Positions 1 to 9,483 of a stretch of DNA of 64,000 bases are shown in pieces (the stretch's first letter is position 1; each line of letters starts with the position of its first letter). Below the pieces are notes generated by a model, which was given only the letters and a program-made list of their open reading frames with translations, did no database searches and was not told where the DNA came from. The stretch lies in NCBI RefSeq assembly GCF_020873875.1, contig NZ_JAHWGU010000001.1, positions 310,001-374,000 on the forward strand. Reading direction: 5' to 3'. A program made the position numbers and the translations under genes. This stretch comes from Actinoplanes sp. DH11. Its GTDB lineage: Bacteria; Actinomycetota; Actinomycetes; Mycobacteriales; Micromonosporaceae.

Positions 1-1
1 G

Positions 2-667
2 TACGAGGTGTTCTCCGGCGAGCCCGGCCAGCTGCTGCTGAACGCGCCGAACATCGTCGAGGTCGAACGCAAGATCAATGCGGACTCCCGGGACTTCCGG
101 CTCTGGGTCTGCTTGCACGAGGTGACACACCGCACCCAGTTCACCTCGGTGCCGTGGATGCGCGGCTACTTCCTGGGTGAGGTGCAGGCCTTCGTCGACG
201 CGTCGCAGGGCGGCGAGCACCTGCTGGAGCGGGTGCGCCGGGGCGTCGCCACGCTCTCCGACGCGCTGCGCGACCCGGACAGCCGGGCGTCCGTGCTGGA
301 CATCGTGCAGACCCCGGCCCAGAGCGCCGTGCTAGACCGGCTGACCGCCCTGATGACCCTGCTCGAGGGGCACGCCGAGTTCGTGATGGACGGGGTCGGC
401 CCCGAGGTCATCCCCTCGGTCGACTCGATCCGGGCCAAGTTCAACCGGCGCCGGGAGAGCGGCAATCCGCTGGAGAAGACGATCCGGCGGTTGCTCGGCA
501 TCGAGGTCAAGATGCGGCAGTACGCGGAGGGCCGCAAGTTCGTGCACGGCGTCGTGGAGCGGGTCGGCATGGCCGGTTTCAACAAGGCCTTCGAGTCGCC
601 GCTGACCCTGCCGCGCCTGGAGGAGCTGGGCGACCCGGACGCCTACGTCGCCCGGGTGCACGGCTGA
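2..667 (+). CDS. Zincin-type zinc-dependent metalloprotease (DUF2342 family), 5' truncated
   Basis: The reading frame is open from the first bases of the window, so the true start lies to the left and only the C-terminal ~220 residues are present. About 35 residues downstream of the GTG at position 8 is an HEVTH motif (HExxH), the zinc and catalytic site of zincins. The following helical segments match the actinobacterial DUF2342 family, sometimes labelled coenzyme F420 biosynthesis-associated. That family usually precedes tilS in actinobacteria, and here tilS begins 2 bp after the stop. The in vivo substrate is not evident from sequence. Confidence 0.85.
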   Translation, partial: YEVFSGEPGQLLLNAPNIVEVERKINADSRDFRLWVCLHEVTHRTQFTSVPWMRGYFLGEVQAFVDASQGGEHLLERVRRGVATLSDALRDPDSRASVLDIVQTPAQSAVLDRLTALMTLLEGHAEFVMDGVGPEVIPSVDSIRAKFNRRRESGNPLEKTIRRLLGIEVKMRQYAEGRKFVHGVVERVGMAGFNKAFESPLTLPRLEELGDPDAYVARVHG

Positions 668-669
668 CG

Positions 670-1737
670 ATGGCGAGGATCCCGCCCCCGGTCGCGGCGA
701 TCCGCACGGCGGTGCGCCGTGGCCTGGCCGACCTGCCGGCCGACGCGCTGGTGCTGGTGGCCTGTTCGGGCGGTGCCGACTCGCTGGCCCTGGCCGCGGC
801 GGCGCAGTTCCTGAGCCAGTCCGCCCTGGGCAGCCGGTCCGGTGCCGGCGGTCGACCCGATGCCGTCGGCCCGTCCGGCACGGGTGGCCGGTCCGGCGCG
901 GGTCGCCGGGTGGGGCTGGTCACCGTCGATCATGGGTTGCAGGAGGGCTCCGACCGGCGGGCCCGGTCGGTCGCCGCGTGGGCGCGGGACGCCGGCTTCG
1001 ACCCGGTGCGCATCGAGACCGTCTCGGTCGGTGGCCTGCCCGGTGGGCCGGAGGCGGCGGCCCGCACGGCGCGCTACGCGGCTCTGGACGCGGCCGCCGC
1101 CGAGCTGGGTGCGGCCGCGGTGCTGCTCGGGCACACCCGGGACGACCAGGCGGAGACCGTACTGCTGGCGCTCGCCCGCGGTGCCGGCCCGCGCGGGCTG
1201 TCCGGGATGCCGGCCCGGCGCGGGGTGTTCCGTCGCCCGCTGCTGGACGTGGCCCGGACGGACACCCGCAAGGCGTGCGCGGCGCTGGGCCTGGCGCCCT
1301 GGGAGGACCCGCACAACAGCGACCCGGCGTACGCGCGTTCCCGGGTCCGCGGCTCGGCCCTGCCGGCGCTGGTGGACGCGCTCGGCCCGGCCGTGCTGGG
1401 CAATCTCGCCCGGTCCGCGGTGCTGGTGGCGGCGGACAACGAGGCGCTCGACGCGATCGCGGAGACGGCACTGGAGTCGGCCCGGGCGGGTGCGGAGGCC
1501 GGCCTCTCGGTCCCGGTGCTGGCCGGGATGATGCCCGCGGTCCGCAGCCGGGTCCTGCACCGGTGGGCGCGGGAGCTGGGTGCGCCGGGTGGTGCCCTGG
1601 CGTACCGCCATGTGGTCGCCCTGGACGCGCTGGTGTCCGAGTGGCACGGCCAGGGTGCGGTGTTCCTGCCGGACCGGATCGTCGTCGGGCGGGTGTCGGA
1701 TCGCCTCGTTCGGGTGGTTCCAGCCCATATCAAGTGA
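670..1737 (+). CDS. tilS: tRNA(Ile)-lysidine synthetase TilS
   Basis: TilS uses ATP and lysine to convert C34 of the tRNA-Ile CAU anticodon to lysidine. The PP-loop ATP-binding motif SGGADS lies at residues 33-38, and TVDHGL and LGHTRDDQAET follow as expected for the N-type ATPase core. The 355-residue length fits the short actinobacterial form. A Gly/Ser/Arg-rich low-complexity stretch at residues ~53-80 sits between the PP-loop and the next strand and is probably a surface loop expansion. The ATG is 2 bp after the upstream stop, so translation is probably coupled. The next gene, hpt, follows in the usual actinobacterial order. Confidence 0.95.
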   Translation: MARIPPPVAAIRTAVRRGLADLPADALVLVACSGGADSLALAAAAQFLSQSALGSRSGAGGRPDAVGPSGTGGRSGAGRRVGLVTVDHGLQEGSDRRARSVAAWARDAGFDPVRIETVSVGGLPGGPEAAARTARYAALDAAAAELGAAAVLLGHTRDDQAETVLLALARGAGPRGLSGMPARRGVFRRPLLDVARTDTRKACAALGLAPWEDPHNSDPAYARSRVRGSALPALVDALGPAVLGNLARSAVLVAADNEALDAIAETALESARAGAEAGLSVPVLAGMMPAVRSRVLHRWARELGAPGGALAYRHVVALDALVSEWHGQGAVFLPDRIVVGRVSDRLVRVVPAHIK

Positions 1738-1802
1738 CGCTTCGGGGACCGAATCCGGCCCCGTTCGACGAACCGTAACCCGCATGGGGCAGGCTTAGCG
1801 TC

Positions 1803-2378
1803 ATGGCTGATGGCTCTTGGTACGACGCCGACATCGACCACGTGATCATCTCGGAGCAACAGATCCGGGACAAGATCGACGAACTGGCCAAGCAGGTCTC
1901 CGCGGACCACACCGATGCCGCTGACGGGATTCTGCTGGTCTGCGTGCTGAAGGGCGCGGTCATGTTCATGGCCGACTTCGCCCGGGCACTGGGCCGGCAC
2001 GGCCCCTCCACCGAGATGGAGTTCATGGCCGTCTCGTCCTACGGGCAGGGGACGACCTCCTCGGGCGTGGTGCGCATCCTCAAGGACCTGGACCGCGACA
2101 TCACCGACCGTCATGTGCTGGTGGTCGAGGACATCGTGGACTCCGGGCTGACCCTGTCCTGGCTGATGAAGTACCTCGAGTCGCGCTCGCCGGCGAGCGT
2201 CGAGGTGGTCGCGCTGTTCCGTAAGCCGGACGCGGTCAAGGTGCAGGTCCCGGTGAAGTACGTGGGCTTCGACATCCCCAGTGAGTTCGTGGTCGGTTAC
2301 GGTCTGGACTTCGCGGAGCGTTACCGCGAGATGCCGTACGTCGGGGTGCTCAGGCCCGAGGTGTACGCCCGTAGCTGA
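1803..2378 (+). CDS. hpt: Hypoxanthine phosphoribosyltransferase
   Basis: This purine-salvage enzyme joins hypoxanthine or guanine to PRPP, giving IMP or GMP. The PRPP-binding motif VVEDIVDSGLT is at residues 107-117, and the LLVCVLKGAVMF segment near residue 45 is typical of bacterial Hpt. The length of 191 residues is normal. The start is ATG, 65 bp after tilS. It lies between tilS and ftsH, the conserved order in many Gram-positive bacteria. Confidence 0.95.
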   Translation: MADGSWYDADIDHVIISEQQIRDKIDELAKQVSADHTDAADGILLVCVLKGAVMFMADFARALGRHGPSTEMEFMAVSSYGQGTTSSGVVRILKDLDRDITDRHVLVVEDIVDSGLTLSWLMKYLESRSPASVEVVALFRKPDAVKVQVPVKYVGFDIPSEFVVGYGLDFAERYREMPYVGVLRPEVYARS

Positions 2379-2658
2379 AACCGCTTTCTCAGCGGGTTCA
2401 CAGTAAGCGCCGTTATGGGCGGTTTTGCACCGAGACCGCCCGTACTCATCAGCGGGTAGAGGGTGTTGCCCCTACCGGCTCACGGGTTCGTGGGCGGCAC
2501 CCACGGTGTACGGTCGAGTGACCGATGGCGTCGCGTCACGAACGCCGGAGGGGCCGAGGCCGATTCACCGCCACGCGGTGGGGTATCGGACATCGGCGGC
2601 CGCCGGTGGGCGGCGACGTTGAGGTGACCAGGACGGCCGATCAGGAGGGTCCGGGCGC
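2379..2658 (+). other. Intergenic region hpt-ftsH with potential stem-loops
   Basis: No gene is visible. Three potential hairpins can be drawn by eye: a weak bulged AACCGCT/AGCGGGTT stem just after the hpt stop (possible terminator); GGTAG/CTACC arms around 2455-2476; and CGTGGG/CCCACG around 2490-2506. The last two could belong to a structured ftsH leader. I recognise no known riboswitch class. Confidence 0.3.
2643..2649 (+). promoter_or_regulatory. Ribosome binding site setting the ftsH TTG start
   Basis: AGGAGGG lies 9 nt before the TTG at 2659. The first in-frame ATG (2677) would be 27 nt away, so the Shine-Dalgarno sequence favours TTG. Confidence 0.7.
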
Positions 2659-4692
2659 TTGGCGCCCGACAACAGTATGGAACGTACGCGTTTCTTCCGC
2701 CGCCCGGTGGTCTGGATCATTCTGGTGATCATCGGCGTAGTCGCGCTGAGCTCTTTCTTCACCAGTGGTCCCAGCTACCAGCGGGTGGACACGTCGGTCG
2801 CCCTTGAGCGGCTGAACCAGGGCAATATCAAGAAGGTCGTCCAGAAGGACAAGGAGCAGACGCTCCAGATCGACCTCGCCCAGTCCGAACGGATCGACGG
2901 CAAGAACACCGACAAGATCGAGACTCAGTACCCGTACGAGGTCACGAGGGAGATCTGGGAGGACGTCCAGCAGGCGAAGGCCGCGGGACGCATCTCCGGG
3001 ACGGTCAATGCCACGGTCTCCGGTGACAACATCCTGCTGAGCCTGTTGATCAACCTGCTCCCGATCGCGATCCTCGTGATCCTGCTGCTGCTCTTCATGT
3101 CGCAGATGCAGGGTGGCGGCTCGCGGGTGCTCAACTTCGGCAAGTCCAAAGCGAAGATGATCACCAAGGACACGCCGAAGACGACGTTCGCCGACGTGGC
3201 GGGCGCCGACGAGGCGGTCCAGGAGCTCCACGAGATCAAGGACTTCCTGCAGAACCCGGCGAAGTACCAGGCTCTCGGTGCCAAGATCCCGAAGGGCGTG
3301 CTGCTCTTCGGCTCCCCCGGTACCGGTAAGACGCTGCTGGCCCGCGCCGTGGCCGGTGAGGCCGGCGTGCCGTTCTACTCGATCTCCGGTTCGGACTTCG
3401 TCGAGATGTTCGTGGGTGTCGGTGCGAGCCGCGTCCGTGACCTCTTCGAGCAGGCCAAGTCGAACGCTCCGGCGATCGTCTTCGTCGACGAGATCGACGC
3501 GGTCGGCCGGCACCGTGGCGCCGGCATGGGCGGCGGCCACGACGAGCGGGAGCAGACGCTCAACCAGCTGCTCGTCGAGATGGACGGTTTCGACACCAAG
3601 GGCGGCGTCATCCTGATCGCGGCCACCAACCGGCCCGACATCCTCGACCCGGCGCTGCTGCGCCCGGGCCGCTTCGACCGGCAGATCCCGGTGGACAACC
3701 CGGACATGGAGGGTCGCAAGGCCATCCTGCGGGTGCACGCCAAGGGCAAGCCGTTCACGCCCGACGTCGACCTCGACTCGGTGGCCCGCCGCACGCCCGG
3801 TTTCTCCGGTGCCGACCTGGCCAATGTGATCAACGAGGCCGCGCTGCTGACCGCCCGGAACGAGAAGCGGGCGATCTCCAACGAGTACCTCGAAGAGGCG
3901 ATCGACCGCGTCATCGCCGGCCCGGAGCGCCGGACCCGGGCGATGAGCGACAAGGAAAAGAAGATCACCGCGTACCACGAGGGCGGTCACGCGCTGGTGG
4001 CGTACGCGCTGCCGCACTCCGCCCCGGTGCACAAGGTGACGATCCTGCCGCGTGGCCGTTCGCTCGGGCACACGCTGGTCCTGCCGACCGAGGACAAGTA
4101 CACGCAGACCCGGGCCGAGATGATCGACACCCTGGCGTACGCGCTGGGTGGCCGGGCCGCCGAGGAGCTCGTCTTCCACGAGCCCACCACCGGCGCCGGC
4201 AACGACATCGAGAAGGCGACCGGCCTGGCCAAGGCCATGGTCACGCAGTACGGCATGAGCTCCAAGCTGGGCGCCGTGAAGTACGGCAGCAGCGGTGACG
4301 AGCCGTTCATGGGTCGCAGCATGGGCCACGAGAAGGCCTACTCGGACGCGGTCGCCGCCGACATCGACGGCGAGGTGCGCGCGCTCATCGAGCTGGCGCA
4401 CGACGAGGCGTGGGAAATCCTCGTCGAGTACCGCGACGTGCTGGACAACATGGTCCTCGAGCTGATGGAGAAGGAGACCATCACTCAGGACGACATGAAC
4501 CGGATCTGCGCCCGGGTGCAGAAGCGCCCGCCGATGTCGCCCTTCAACGGGTTCGGCAAGCGGCTGCCCTCCGAGGCTCCGCCCGTGCTCACCCCCGCCG
4601 AGCGGGAGAAGCTGAAGGCGCAGGCCGAGGCGGACGGTCAGATCGCGGTCGGGCCGGGCCCCCACGCGAACGGTGCGGAAGGCAGCAACTGA
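2659..4692 (+). CDS. ftsH: ATP-dependent zinc metalloprotease FtsH
   Basis: FtsH is a membrane-anchored AAA+ protease that degrades misfolded membrane proteins and short-lived regulators. Two transmembrane segments flank a periplasmic-side domain (residues ~17-33 and ~113-133). The Walker A motif GSPGTGKT is near residue 218, followed by Walker [10 protein letters not shown]. The zinc site HEGGH is at about residues 440-444 and replaces the more common HEAGH. The 677-residue length is typical. The TTG start is chosen because of the strong upstream Shine-Dalgarno sequence; translation from the ATG six codons later would still give an intact protein. folE starts 5 nt after the stop. Confidence 0.96.
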   Translation: MAPDNSMERTRFFRRPVVWIILVIIGVVALSSFFTSGPSYQRVDTSVALERLNQGNIKKVVQKDKEQTLQIDLAQSERIDGKNTDKIETQYPYEVTREIWEDVQQAKAAGRISGTVNATVSGDNILLSLLINLLPIAILVILLLLFMSQMQGGGSRVLNFGKSKAKMITKDTPKTTFADVAGADEAVQELHEIKDFLQNPAKYQALGAKIPKGVLLFGSPGTGKTLLARAVAGEAGVPFYSISGSDFVEMFVGVGASRVRDLFEQAKSNAPAIVFVDEIDAVGRHRGAGMGGGHDEREQTLNQLLVEMDGFDTKGGVILIAATNRPDILDPALLRPGRFDRQIPVDNPDMEGRKAILRVHAKGKPFTPDVDLDSVARRTPGFSGADLANVINEAALLTARNEKRAISNEYLEEAIDRVIAGPERRTRAMSDKEKKITAYHEGGHALVAYALPHSAPVHKVTILPRGRSLGHTLVLPTEDKYTQTRAEMIDTLAYALGGRAAEELVFHEPTTGAGNDIEKATGLAKAMVTQYGMSSKLGAVKYGSSGDEPFMGRSMGHEKAYSDAVAADIDGEVRALIELAHDEAWEILVEYRDVLDNMVLELMEKETITQDDMNRICARVQKRPPMSPFNGFGKRLPSEAPPVLTPAEREKLKAQAEADGQIAVGPGPHANGAEGSN

Positions 4693-4697
4693 TCAAG

Positions 4698-5336
4698 TTG
4701 CACGACGAACTGGATTACCTCGCCGCCCGCCTGGTCGACGGCAAGCTCACCGGAACCCCGGTCGAGCAGGCCGTCGACCTCGGGCGGATCGAGAAAGCCA
4801 TCCGGGAGATCCTCATCGCGATCGGTGAGGACCCGGACCGCGACGGGCTGGTGCGGACCCCGGCCCGCGTCGCGCGCGCCTACGCGGAGCTCTTCGCCGG
4901 TCTCCGGGTCGACCCGGCCACCGTGCTCACCACCACCTTCGAGGCGGACCACGAGGAACTCGTGCTGGTCCGCGACATCGAGGTGCAGAGCATGTGCGAG
5001 CACCACCTGCTGCCGTTCAAGGGCGTGGCACACATCGGCTACATCCCCGGCACCGACGGGCGGATCACCGGTCTGTCTAAACTGGCGCGGCTGGTCGAGG
5101 TCTTCGCCCGCCGCCCCCAGGTGCAGGAACGGCTCACCTCACAGATCGCCGACCTGCTGATGGAACGGCTCGGTGCGCGCGGCGCCATCGTGGTCCTCGA
5201 GTGCGAGCACCTCTGCATGGAGATGCGCGGCATCCGCAAGGTGGGCGCCCGCACGGTCACCTCGGCGGTGCGCGGCGCGTTCCAGACCGACGGCAAGGTC
5301 CGCGCCGAAGCGATGGCGCTGATAAACGCCAGGTAG
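4698..5336 (+). CDS. folE: GTP cyclohydrolase I
   Basis: FolE converts GTP to 7,8-dihydroneopterin triphosphate, the first step of folate synthesis. The zinc-binding CEHHLLP motif (Cys100 from the chosen start), the [20 protein letters not shown] helix and the second metal site ECEHLCM are all present. No ATG lies near the expected N-terminus. I chose TTG 5 nt after the ftsH stop, giving 212 residues; a CTG at 4689 overlapping ftsH is possible. Translation is probably coupled to ftsH. The usual partner genes folP, folB and folK are about 15 kb away behind a secretion-related block. Confidence 0.93.
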   Translation: MHDELDYLAARLVDGKLTGTPVEQAVDLGRIEKAIREILIAIGEDPDRDGLVRTPARVARAYAELFAGLRVDPATVLTTTFEADHEELVLVRDIEVQSMCEHHLLPFKGVAHIGYIPGTDGRITGLSKLARLVEVFARRPQVQERLTSQIADLLMERLGARGAIVVLECEHLCMEMRGIRKVGARTVTSAVRGAFQTDGKVRAEAMALINAR

Positions 5337-5340
5337 GCGT

Positions 5341-5452
5341 CAGACAGATCAGGCTGGCGCTGAATCGCGCCGGCCTGAGATCAGGCCGCGTCAGGTCAAG
5401 CCGCGTCAGATCAGGCCGTCAGGATCAGGCCGCGTCAGATCAGGCTGCGGAA
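5341..5452. repeat. Short imperfect direct repeats downstream of folE
   Basis: Several copies of a motif close to CGTCAGATCAGGC lie head to tail with variable spacing between the folE stop and the stop of the convergent small gene. It marks the left edge of the accessory block. No obvious terminator hairpin is seen. Confidence 0.5.
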
Positions 5453-5695
5453 CGTGTTCGCCGAGTCCATCGCGGCCATGGTCAGCGCGGTTGCCTCGTC
5501 GAGCCGGCTGCGGGCCTGCTCCAAGTTCGCGATCGCGGTGGCGGCGGCCGGGTGGAACGATCCCATCGCGGTCAGCCGCAGCAGTGCCAGCGCCTGATCG
5601 AGCTGACCCGACACCTGCTGGATGCCGGCGACGGCACGCTGGGCGCCGTCCACCGACGCGGCGACGCTGACCTTTACCTCTTCGACGCTCGCCAT
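5435..5695 (-). CDS. Small two-helix protein, possible WXG100-like partner
   Basis: An 86-residue, wholly helical-looking protein with no signal peptide. Two amphipathic Ala/Leu-rich helices are separated by a short GSFHP turn at about residues 45-50. The size and helix-turn-helix layout recall ESX/WXG100 proteins, but the WxG motif itself is absent, so this is an inference from shape and context. It is the last gene of a leftward set with an FtsK/EccC-like ATPase and a membrane protein. The ATG has AGAGG about 5 nt upstream and follows the previous stop by 19 bp. Confidence 0.6.
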   Translation of the reverse strand: MASVEEVKVSVAASVDGAQRAVAGIQQVSGQLDQALALLRLTAMGSFHPAAATAIANLEQARSRLDEATALTMAAMDSANTFRSLI

Positions 5696-5714
5696 GACTT
5701 CCTCTCGCCGGGGT

Positions 5715-6389
5715 TCAGTTGAACAGGGCCTGCAAGCCCTGGCCCGCGCATGTCAGCAACACGGGGACGAGGCAGACGATGACGCCGAGCACCGGTGTGC
5801 GGTCCACCGGCGTGCCCTCGTCGCCGTAGACGAAGCCGAGCGTCGCCCAGCCCAGCCCGAACGCCAGCAGCGGCATGCTCAGCCCGCACACCAGGGCGTA
5901 GTCCGGCGGGGAGCCGACCAGCAGGAACAGGATCACCTGGACCAGCAGCACCACCGCCGCGAACGGGCCGTAGATCATCAGGTTGCGGGCCCACGGCCGG
6001 TGCGGGCCCAGCGGTGCCGGGCCGATGAAGGCGTGGTCCGCGGCGTCCGCGGTGGCGCGGGCCTCGCGCAGCGCGGCGAGCACCGCGGCCGGTCCGCCGG
6101 CCACCTTCGCCATCGCCACGGACTGGTCCTCGGGTTGCGGTGTCAGATCCAGTTCCGGTACGCCGTAATCGCGTCCCAGCCGGGCTCGCTGCGGTGCCAG
6201 CCGGGCCCGCACCGAGGACAGCTCCTGCCGGGCCAGCGTCACCGTCTCGGCATGCTCGCCGGCCATCGAACTCGCGGCCCGGCGCACCGCGTCCAGCTCC
6301 CGGGCGGCCGCCAGGTAGTCCGCCCACGGGTCCGGCGACGGCATGGCCTGTGCCGGCACCACACCGCGTTGCTCGGCCTGCTCGGTCAC
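5715..6389 (-). CDS. Membrane protein with N-terminal coiled coil and three TM segments
   Basis: A 224-residue protein I do not recognise. Residues ~25-110 are charged, Ala-rich and probably coiled-coil or helical. Three hydrophobic segments follow in the C-terminal half (about residues 135-158, 162-182 and 195-220). The start is GTG at 6389, preceded by GAGGG at 7 nt; a longer ATG form at 6416 would overlap the upstream ATPase gene and lacks such a signal. It lies 13 bp after the ATPase stop. A membrane partner for the cytoplasmic FtsK-like ATPase is a reasonable inference. Confidence 0.7.
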   Translation of the reverse strand: MTEQAEQRGVVPAQAMPSPDPWADYLAAARELDAVRRAASSMAGEHAETVTLARQELSSVRARLAPQRARLGRDYGVPELDLTPQPEDQSVAMAKVAGGPAAVLAALREARATADAADHAFIGPAPLGPHRPWARNLMIYGPFAAVVLLVQVILFLLVGSPPDYALVCGLSMPLLAFGLGWATLGFVYGDEGTPVDRTPVLGVIVCLVPVLLTCAGQGLQALFN

Positions 6390-6402
6390 GGCTCTGCCCT
6401 CG

Positions 6403-8991
6403 TCACAGGACTTCACTCTCCTGATCGGCGAACGGGACCACTGTCACCGTGCGGTCGGTGTGCCGGTCGTGCAGCAACGCACGGTTGGTGCGCGGATGCC
6501 AGTCCACCGGGCGGCCCAGCATCAGCGTCACCTCGGTCTGCGGCACGTTCAGGAAGAGCAGGCCGGCCACGTCCTCCCGGCCCATGCTGCCACCGGTCTC
6601 CTCGCCGAACCGGCGCACACCGCGCCACCAGGAGAGCAGGTGCGCGCCGCGACTCGGACCCTCCCGCAGCAGCTGCCGCAGCCCGCTGAGCGTGCCCGGC
6701 GGCGCCGCGTCCATCCCGAACACCACCCGGTAACCGGGGACGTCGGCGCTCAGCTCGGTGGCGAGGCCGGCGGCGTCGACCACCACCACCTCCTGACGGA
6801 GGCTGATCTCGTCGGCCAGCGCGGCCGCGAGGGCGTCGCCCTCGGCCACCAGCGAGGCGATCACGAACCGGGCGGTACGCGTCGCGTGCGAAGCCGCCAC
6901 ACTGCGGGCCGCCGCGTCCAGGACCTCGGCGCCGCCGGTGTGCGAACCCAGGATCGCCAGATGCCGGCCGGGCGAGGAATCCAGCGGGAAGGCCGCCGTG
7001 GACAGGTTCACGTCGATGACCCGGCCGAGCAGCGCCGCCGGGCGGGCGGACCGGCCGGCCAGCGCCGCGCGGTACGTCGGGTCGTCGGCGAGGTGTTGAT
7101 GCGCGTACCCGGCGAAGACCTTCGGAGGCTGCGCCTCGGAGTCTCGAGCGCCCCACAGCCGGTGCCGCAGGTCGCCCAGCAGCTCCTGATCGGCGTGCGG
7201 ATCGGGGAACCGGACCACTCGCTCGTGGCCGCGGGTCGCGCCCCGCGGGCCGCCCAGCCCGCCGGCCGTGTTCACCACCGCGCTGCCCAGGGGCAGGCCC
7301 GCCGCCGAGTCGTTCGTCGGCTCGAGCACGTCACCGCCGCCCGGCAACGCGATCCGCACCGGGAACTGACCGAAGATCGAGTCCCGCTTGGCGTAGAGCG
7401 CTTCCACGCCGAGCACGGTCTGGCTGGCCAGGACCAGGTGAATCCCGTACGACCTGCCCTTGCGAGCCAGCGACTCCAGCAGCGACACCGCCTCGGCCGC
7501 CGTCGGGTCGTTGCCGGCCAGCAGCACCTGGAACTCGTCGATCACGCACAGCACCCGTGGCAGCGACCGGCCCCGGCCCTCCTCGGCCGCGACCGCGCGC
7601 AGGTCCGTGAAACGGGAGACACCGGCCCGCTTGTACGCCAGGGAGCGCCGGCTCATCTCGGCGTCCAGCTCGCGCAGAACCGCCAGACCGTACTCCCGGT
7701 CGGACTCGACACCCACCGCCCGCGCGTGCGGCAGCCAGGTGCGGTCCCGCTGCGTCGGCACGAACTCGGTGAAGGAGACGCCCTCCTTGAAGTCCAGCAG
7801 ATAGAGCGCGAGCTCGTCGGGGCTGTAGCGGGCGCCCAGCCCGTACAGCACATTGATCAGGAAAGCCGTCTTGCCGGCGCCGGACCGCCCGCCAACCATC
7901 CAGTGCGGAGTCAGGTCGTTGAAGCGCAGCACCAGCGGCACGTCACCGTGATGACCCACCACGGTCTCCACACCTGCCGCGGCGTCAGCGCCCCACAGCT
8001 CCTCGGCGGGCTCCGGCAGCAGGTCGGCGAACGTCACCCGGGACGCCTCGGCGGAATCCGCGGCCAACTCCTGGCAGACCGCGTCGACCAGGCGCGGCGG
8101 CGGCTCCTCGTCCAGGAAGACCGGCGAGTTCAGCCACAGCGCCTCGGGGACCGAACCGAACGAGCCACCCGGCGGGTCGCCGATGATGGCGAACGGGTTG
8201 CGCACCGAGATCGGGGTGGTCCGCGGCAGCGGGGCCTGCGTGGACTCGGTGGTCAGCGGTGCCGGCGGCCAACCCGCCACAATCAGGTGCAGGCCCGAGT
8301 CCGGGCCCTGCTGCGCCAGCGCGGCGATCCGCCGCAACTCCTCGCCCTCGGTCATCTCGGGCAGGCCGGCGATCACCACGAGCAGCATCCGGTCCCGCCG
8401 GGACCGCCGCGTGCCGCTGCCCCGAACCGGGCGCAGCCATTTCTCCGCCTCGGACAGCACATCCCGCAGCCCCTGGCGGTCGGTGGCCGTCGGCGCCATC
8501 AGCCCGGCGTCGGCGAGCTCCTCGAACGGGGCGAAAACCGAACCGCCGCCCACACCGTCCACCGCGCGCACCAGCAGCGAACCCGCCGGCGCGGCGGCCA
8601 GCAGACGCACCAGCAGCGACCGCAGCAGGCCGAACACGCGCGGGTCGGTGGCGGTCCCGTCGACGGTCAGGTGGCCGGCGCCGAGCAGCGGCACCACGGC
8701 CGGGAAACGGACGTCGTCGAGCGGCTGAGCGATCCCGACCCGGACGAACTGCGGTGTCGTGCCGCCACCCAGCGGCGACATCGGAGTCATCGGGCCCAGC
8801 GTCGCGCCGAGCCAGCCCGGCACCAGCCGGTCCGCCACTGCACACAGCCGCCCGGCGATCCGGTGCTGCTCACGAGGGTCCGCGTCGGCAGGGGCGTACG
8901 CCTCCAGCGCGGCAGCGGCAGCGTCCACCGTCGCCACTGCCTGCCGGTGCAGAGCAGCGGCCTGCCGGACCCGCAGAGCTGAATCCGCCAC
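6403..8991 (-). CDS. FtsK/SpoIIIE (EccC-like) ATPase
   Basis: An 862-residue P-loop ATPase with one clear FtsK/SpoIIIE domain. The Walker A GGRSGAGKTAF follows the typical LTPHWMVGG strand, and Walker B is VLCVIDEFQVLL followed by LARKGRSYGIHLVLASQ. The flanking C-terminal half looks like a second, degenerate ATPase module without a P-loop. No membrane segment is evident, unlike true FtsK. The open frame extends another 1.5 kb upstream, but that part is antisense to other genes; GTG 8991 is chosen because AGGAGG sits 8 nt before it. Proteins of this type drive export in type VII-like systems, and the divergent genes include an ESX-like protein and a toxin. Confidence 0.85.
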   Translation of the reverse strand: MADSALRVRQAAALHRQAVATVDAAAAALEAYAPADADPREQHRIAGRLCAVADRLVPGWLGATLGPMTPMSPLGGGTTPQFVRVGIAQPLDDVRFPAVVPLLGAGHLTVDGTATDPRVFGLLRSLLVRLLAAAPAGSLLVRAVDGVGGGSVFAPFEELADAGLMAPTATDRQGLRDVLSEAEKWLRPVRGSGTRRSRRDRMLLVVIAGLPEMTEGEELRRIAALAQQGPDSGLHLIVAGWPPAPLTTESTQAPLPRTTPISVRNPFAIIGDPPGGSFGSVPEALWLNSPVFLDEEPPPRLVDAVCQELAADSAEASRVTFADLLPEPAEELWGADAAAGVETVVGHHGDVPLVLRFNDLTPHWMVGGRSGAGKTAFLINVLYGLGARYSPDELALYLLDFKEGVSFTEFVPTQRDRTWLPHARAVGVESDREYGLAVLRELDAEMSRRSLAYKRAGVSRFTDLRAVAAEEGRGRSLPRVLCVIDEFQVLLAGNDPTAAEAVSLLESLARKGRSYGIHLVLASQTVLGVEALYAKRDSIFGQFPVRIALPGGGDVLEPTNDSAAGLPLGSAVVNTAGGLGGPRGATRGHERVVRFPDPHADQELLGDLRHRLWGARDSEAQPPKVFAGYAHQHLADDPTYRAALAGRSARPAALLGRVIDVNLSTAAFPLDSSPGRHLAILGSHTGGAEVLDAAARSVAASHATRTARFVIASLVAEGDALAAALADEISLRQEVVVVDAAGLATELSADVPGYRVVFGMDAAPPGTLSGLRQLLREGPSRGAHLLSWWRGVRRFGEETGGSMGREDVAGLLFLNVPQTEVTLMLGRPVDWHPRTNRALLHDRHTDRTVTVVPFADQESEVL

Positions 8992-8999
8992 TGCCACCA

Positions 9000-9005
9000 C
9001 CTCCT
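9000..9005 (-). promoter_or_regulatory. Ribosome binding site setting the FtsK-like gene start
   Basis: A perfect AGGAGG on the minus strand with an 8-nt spacer to the GTG ending at 8991. It rules out the long upstream extension of the open frame. Confidence 0.75.
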
Positions 9006-9162
9006 GTCCGCGGATAAAACCTATCCCAGAGCCGTCCGGCTGCCGCGTTGCGTCCCCGGATGCGGTTTCGTGCCGGGTGCGGAACGTGTCCGGTTGAACT
9101 CGAAGCGTGTTCCAGCGGTATTCGCCTGCACAGGAAACTCCTCGTTCCCTACGGAGGCGGGC

Positions 9163-9483
9163 GTGGACGGCAACTACGTCGTGACGGGTGAGTCGGCCGG
9201 CGGCTGGATCCGGGTCGAGCTCGGCGGTGACGGCCGGCTGTGGGACCTGGTGCTCGACCCCCGGGTGACCTCGCTGCACACGGAACAACTGCGGGACGGG
9301 CTGGTCGCGGCCTTCCGCGACGCGCAGGACGGTCTCTCGTCGACCGGCGAGGAGTTCGCCCGGCAGGCGAGTGAGGACTTCGCCCAGGAGGTCGCGGACG
9401 CGTCGGCGACGGCCGAGCGGCGGTTCGCCGAACTGTCCACGGCGCTGTACGACATCACTCGGAAGGCGGGACGGCCGTGGTGA
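9163..9483 (+). CDS. YbaB/EbfC-like family protein
   Basis: A 106-residue protein resembling the actinobacterial YbaB/EbfC-like family: a short beta hairpin (GWIRVELGGDGRLWDLVLDP) followed by a long helix. Members bind DNA or act as small scaffolds, and in actinobacteria they often sit beside ESX-like genes. GTG 9163 is chosen because GGAGGCGGG lies just upstream; the open frame begins earlier without such a signal. It is the first gene of a rightward set and overlaps the next start. Confidence 0.7.
   Translation: MDGNYVVTGESAGGWIRVELGGDGRLWDLVLDPRVTSLHTEQLRDGLVAAFRDAQDGLSSTGEEFARQASEDFAQEVADASATAERRFAELSTALYDITRKAGRPW

Noticed and set aside
2379..2658. Riboswitch upstream of ftsH
   Set aside because: Hairpins can be drawn but no known aptamer core is recognisable.
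2641..4665. 674-codon open frame antisense to ftsH
   Set aside because: His/Val/Leu/Arg-rich composition without any motif; a GC-driven mirror of ftsH. The sense strand encodes a clear FtsH.
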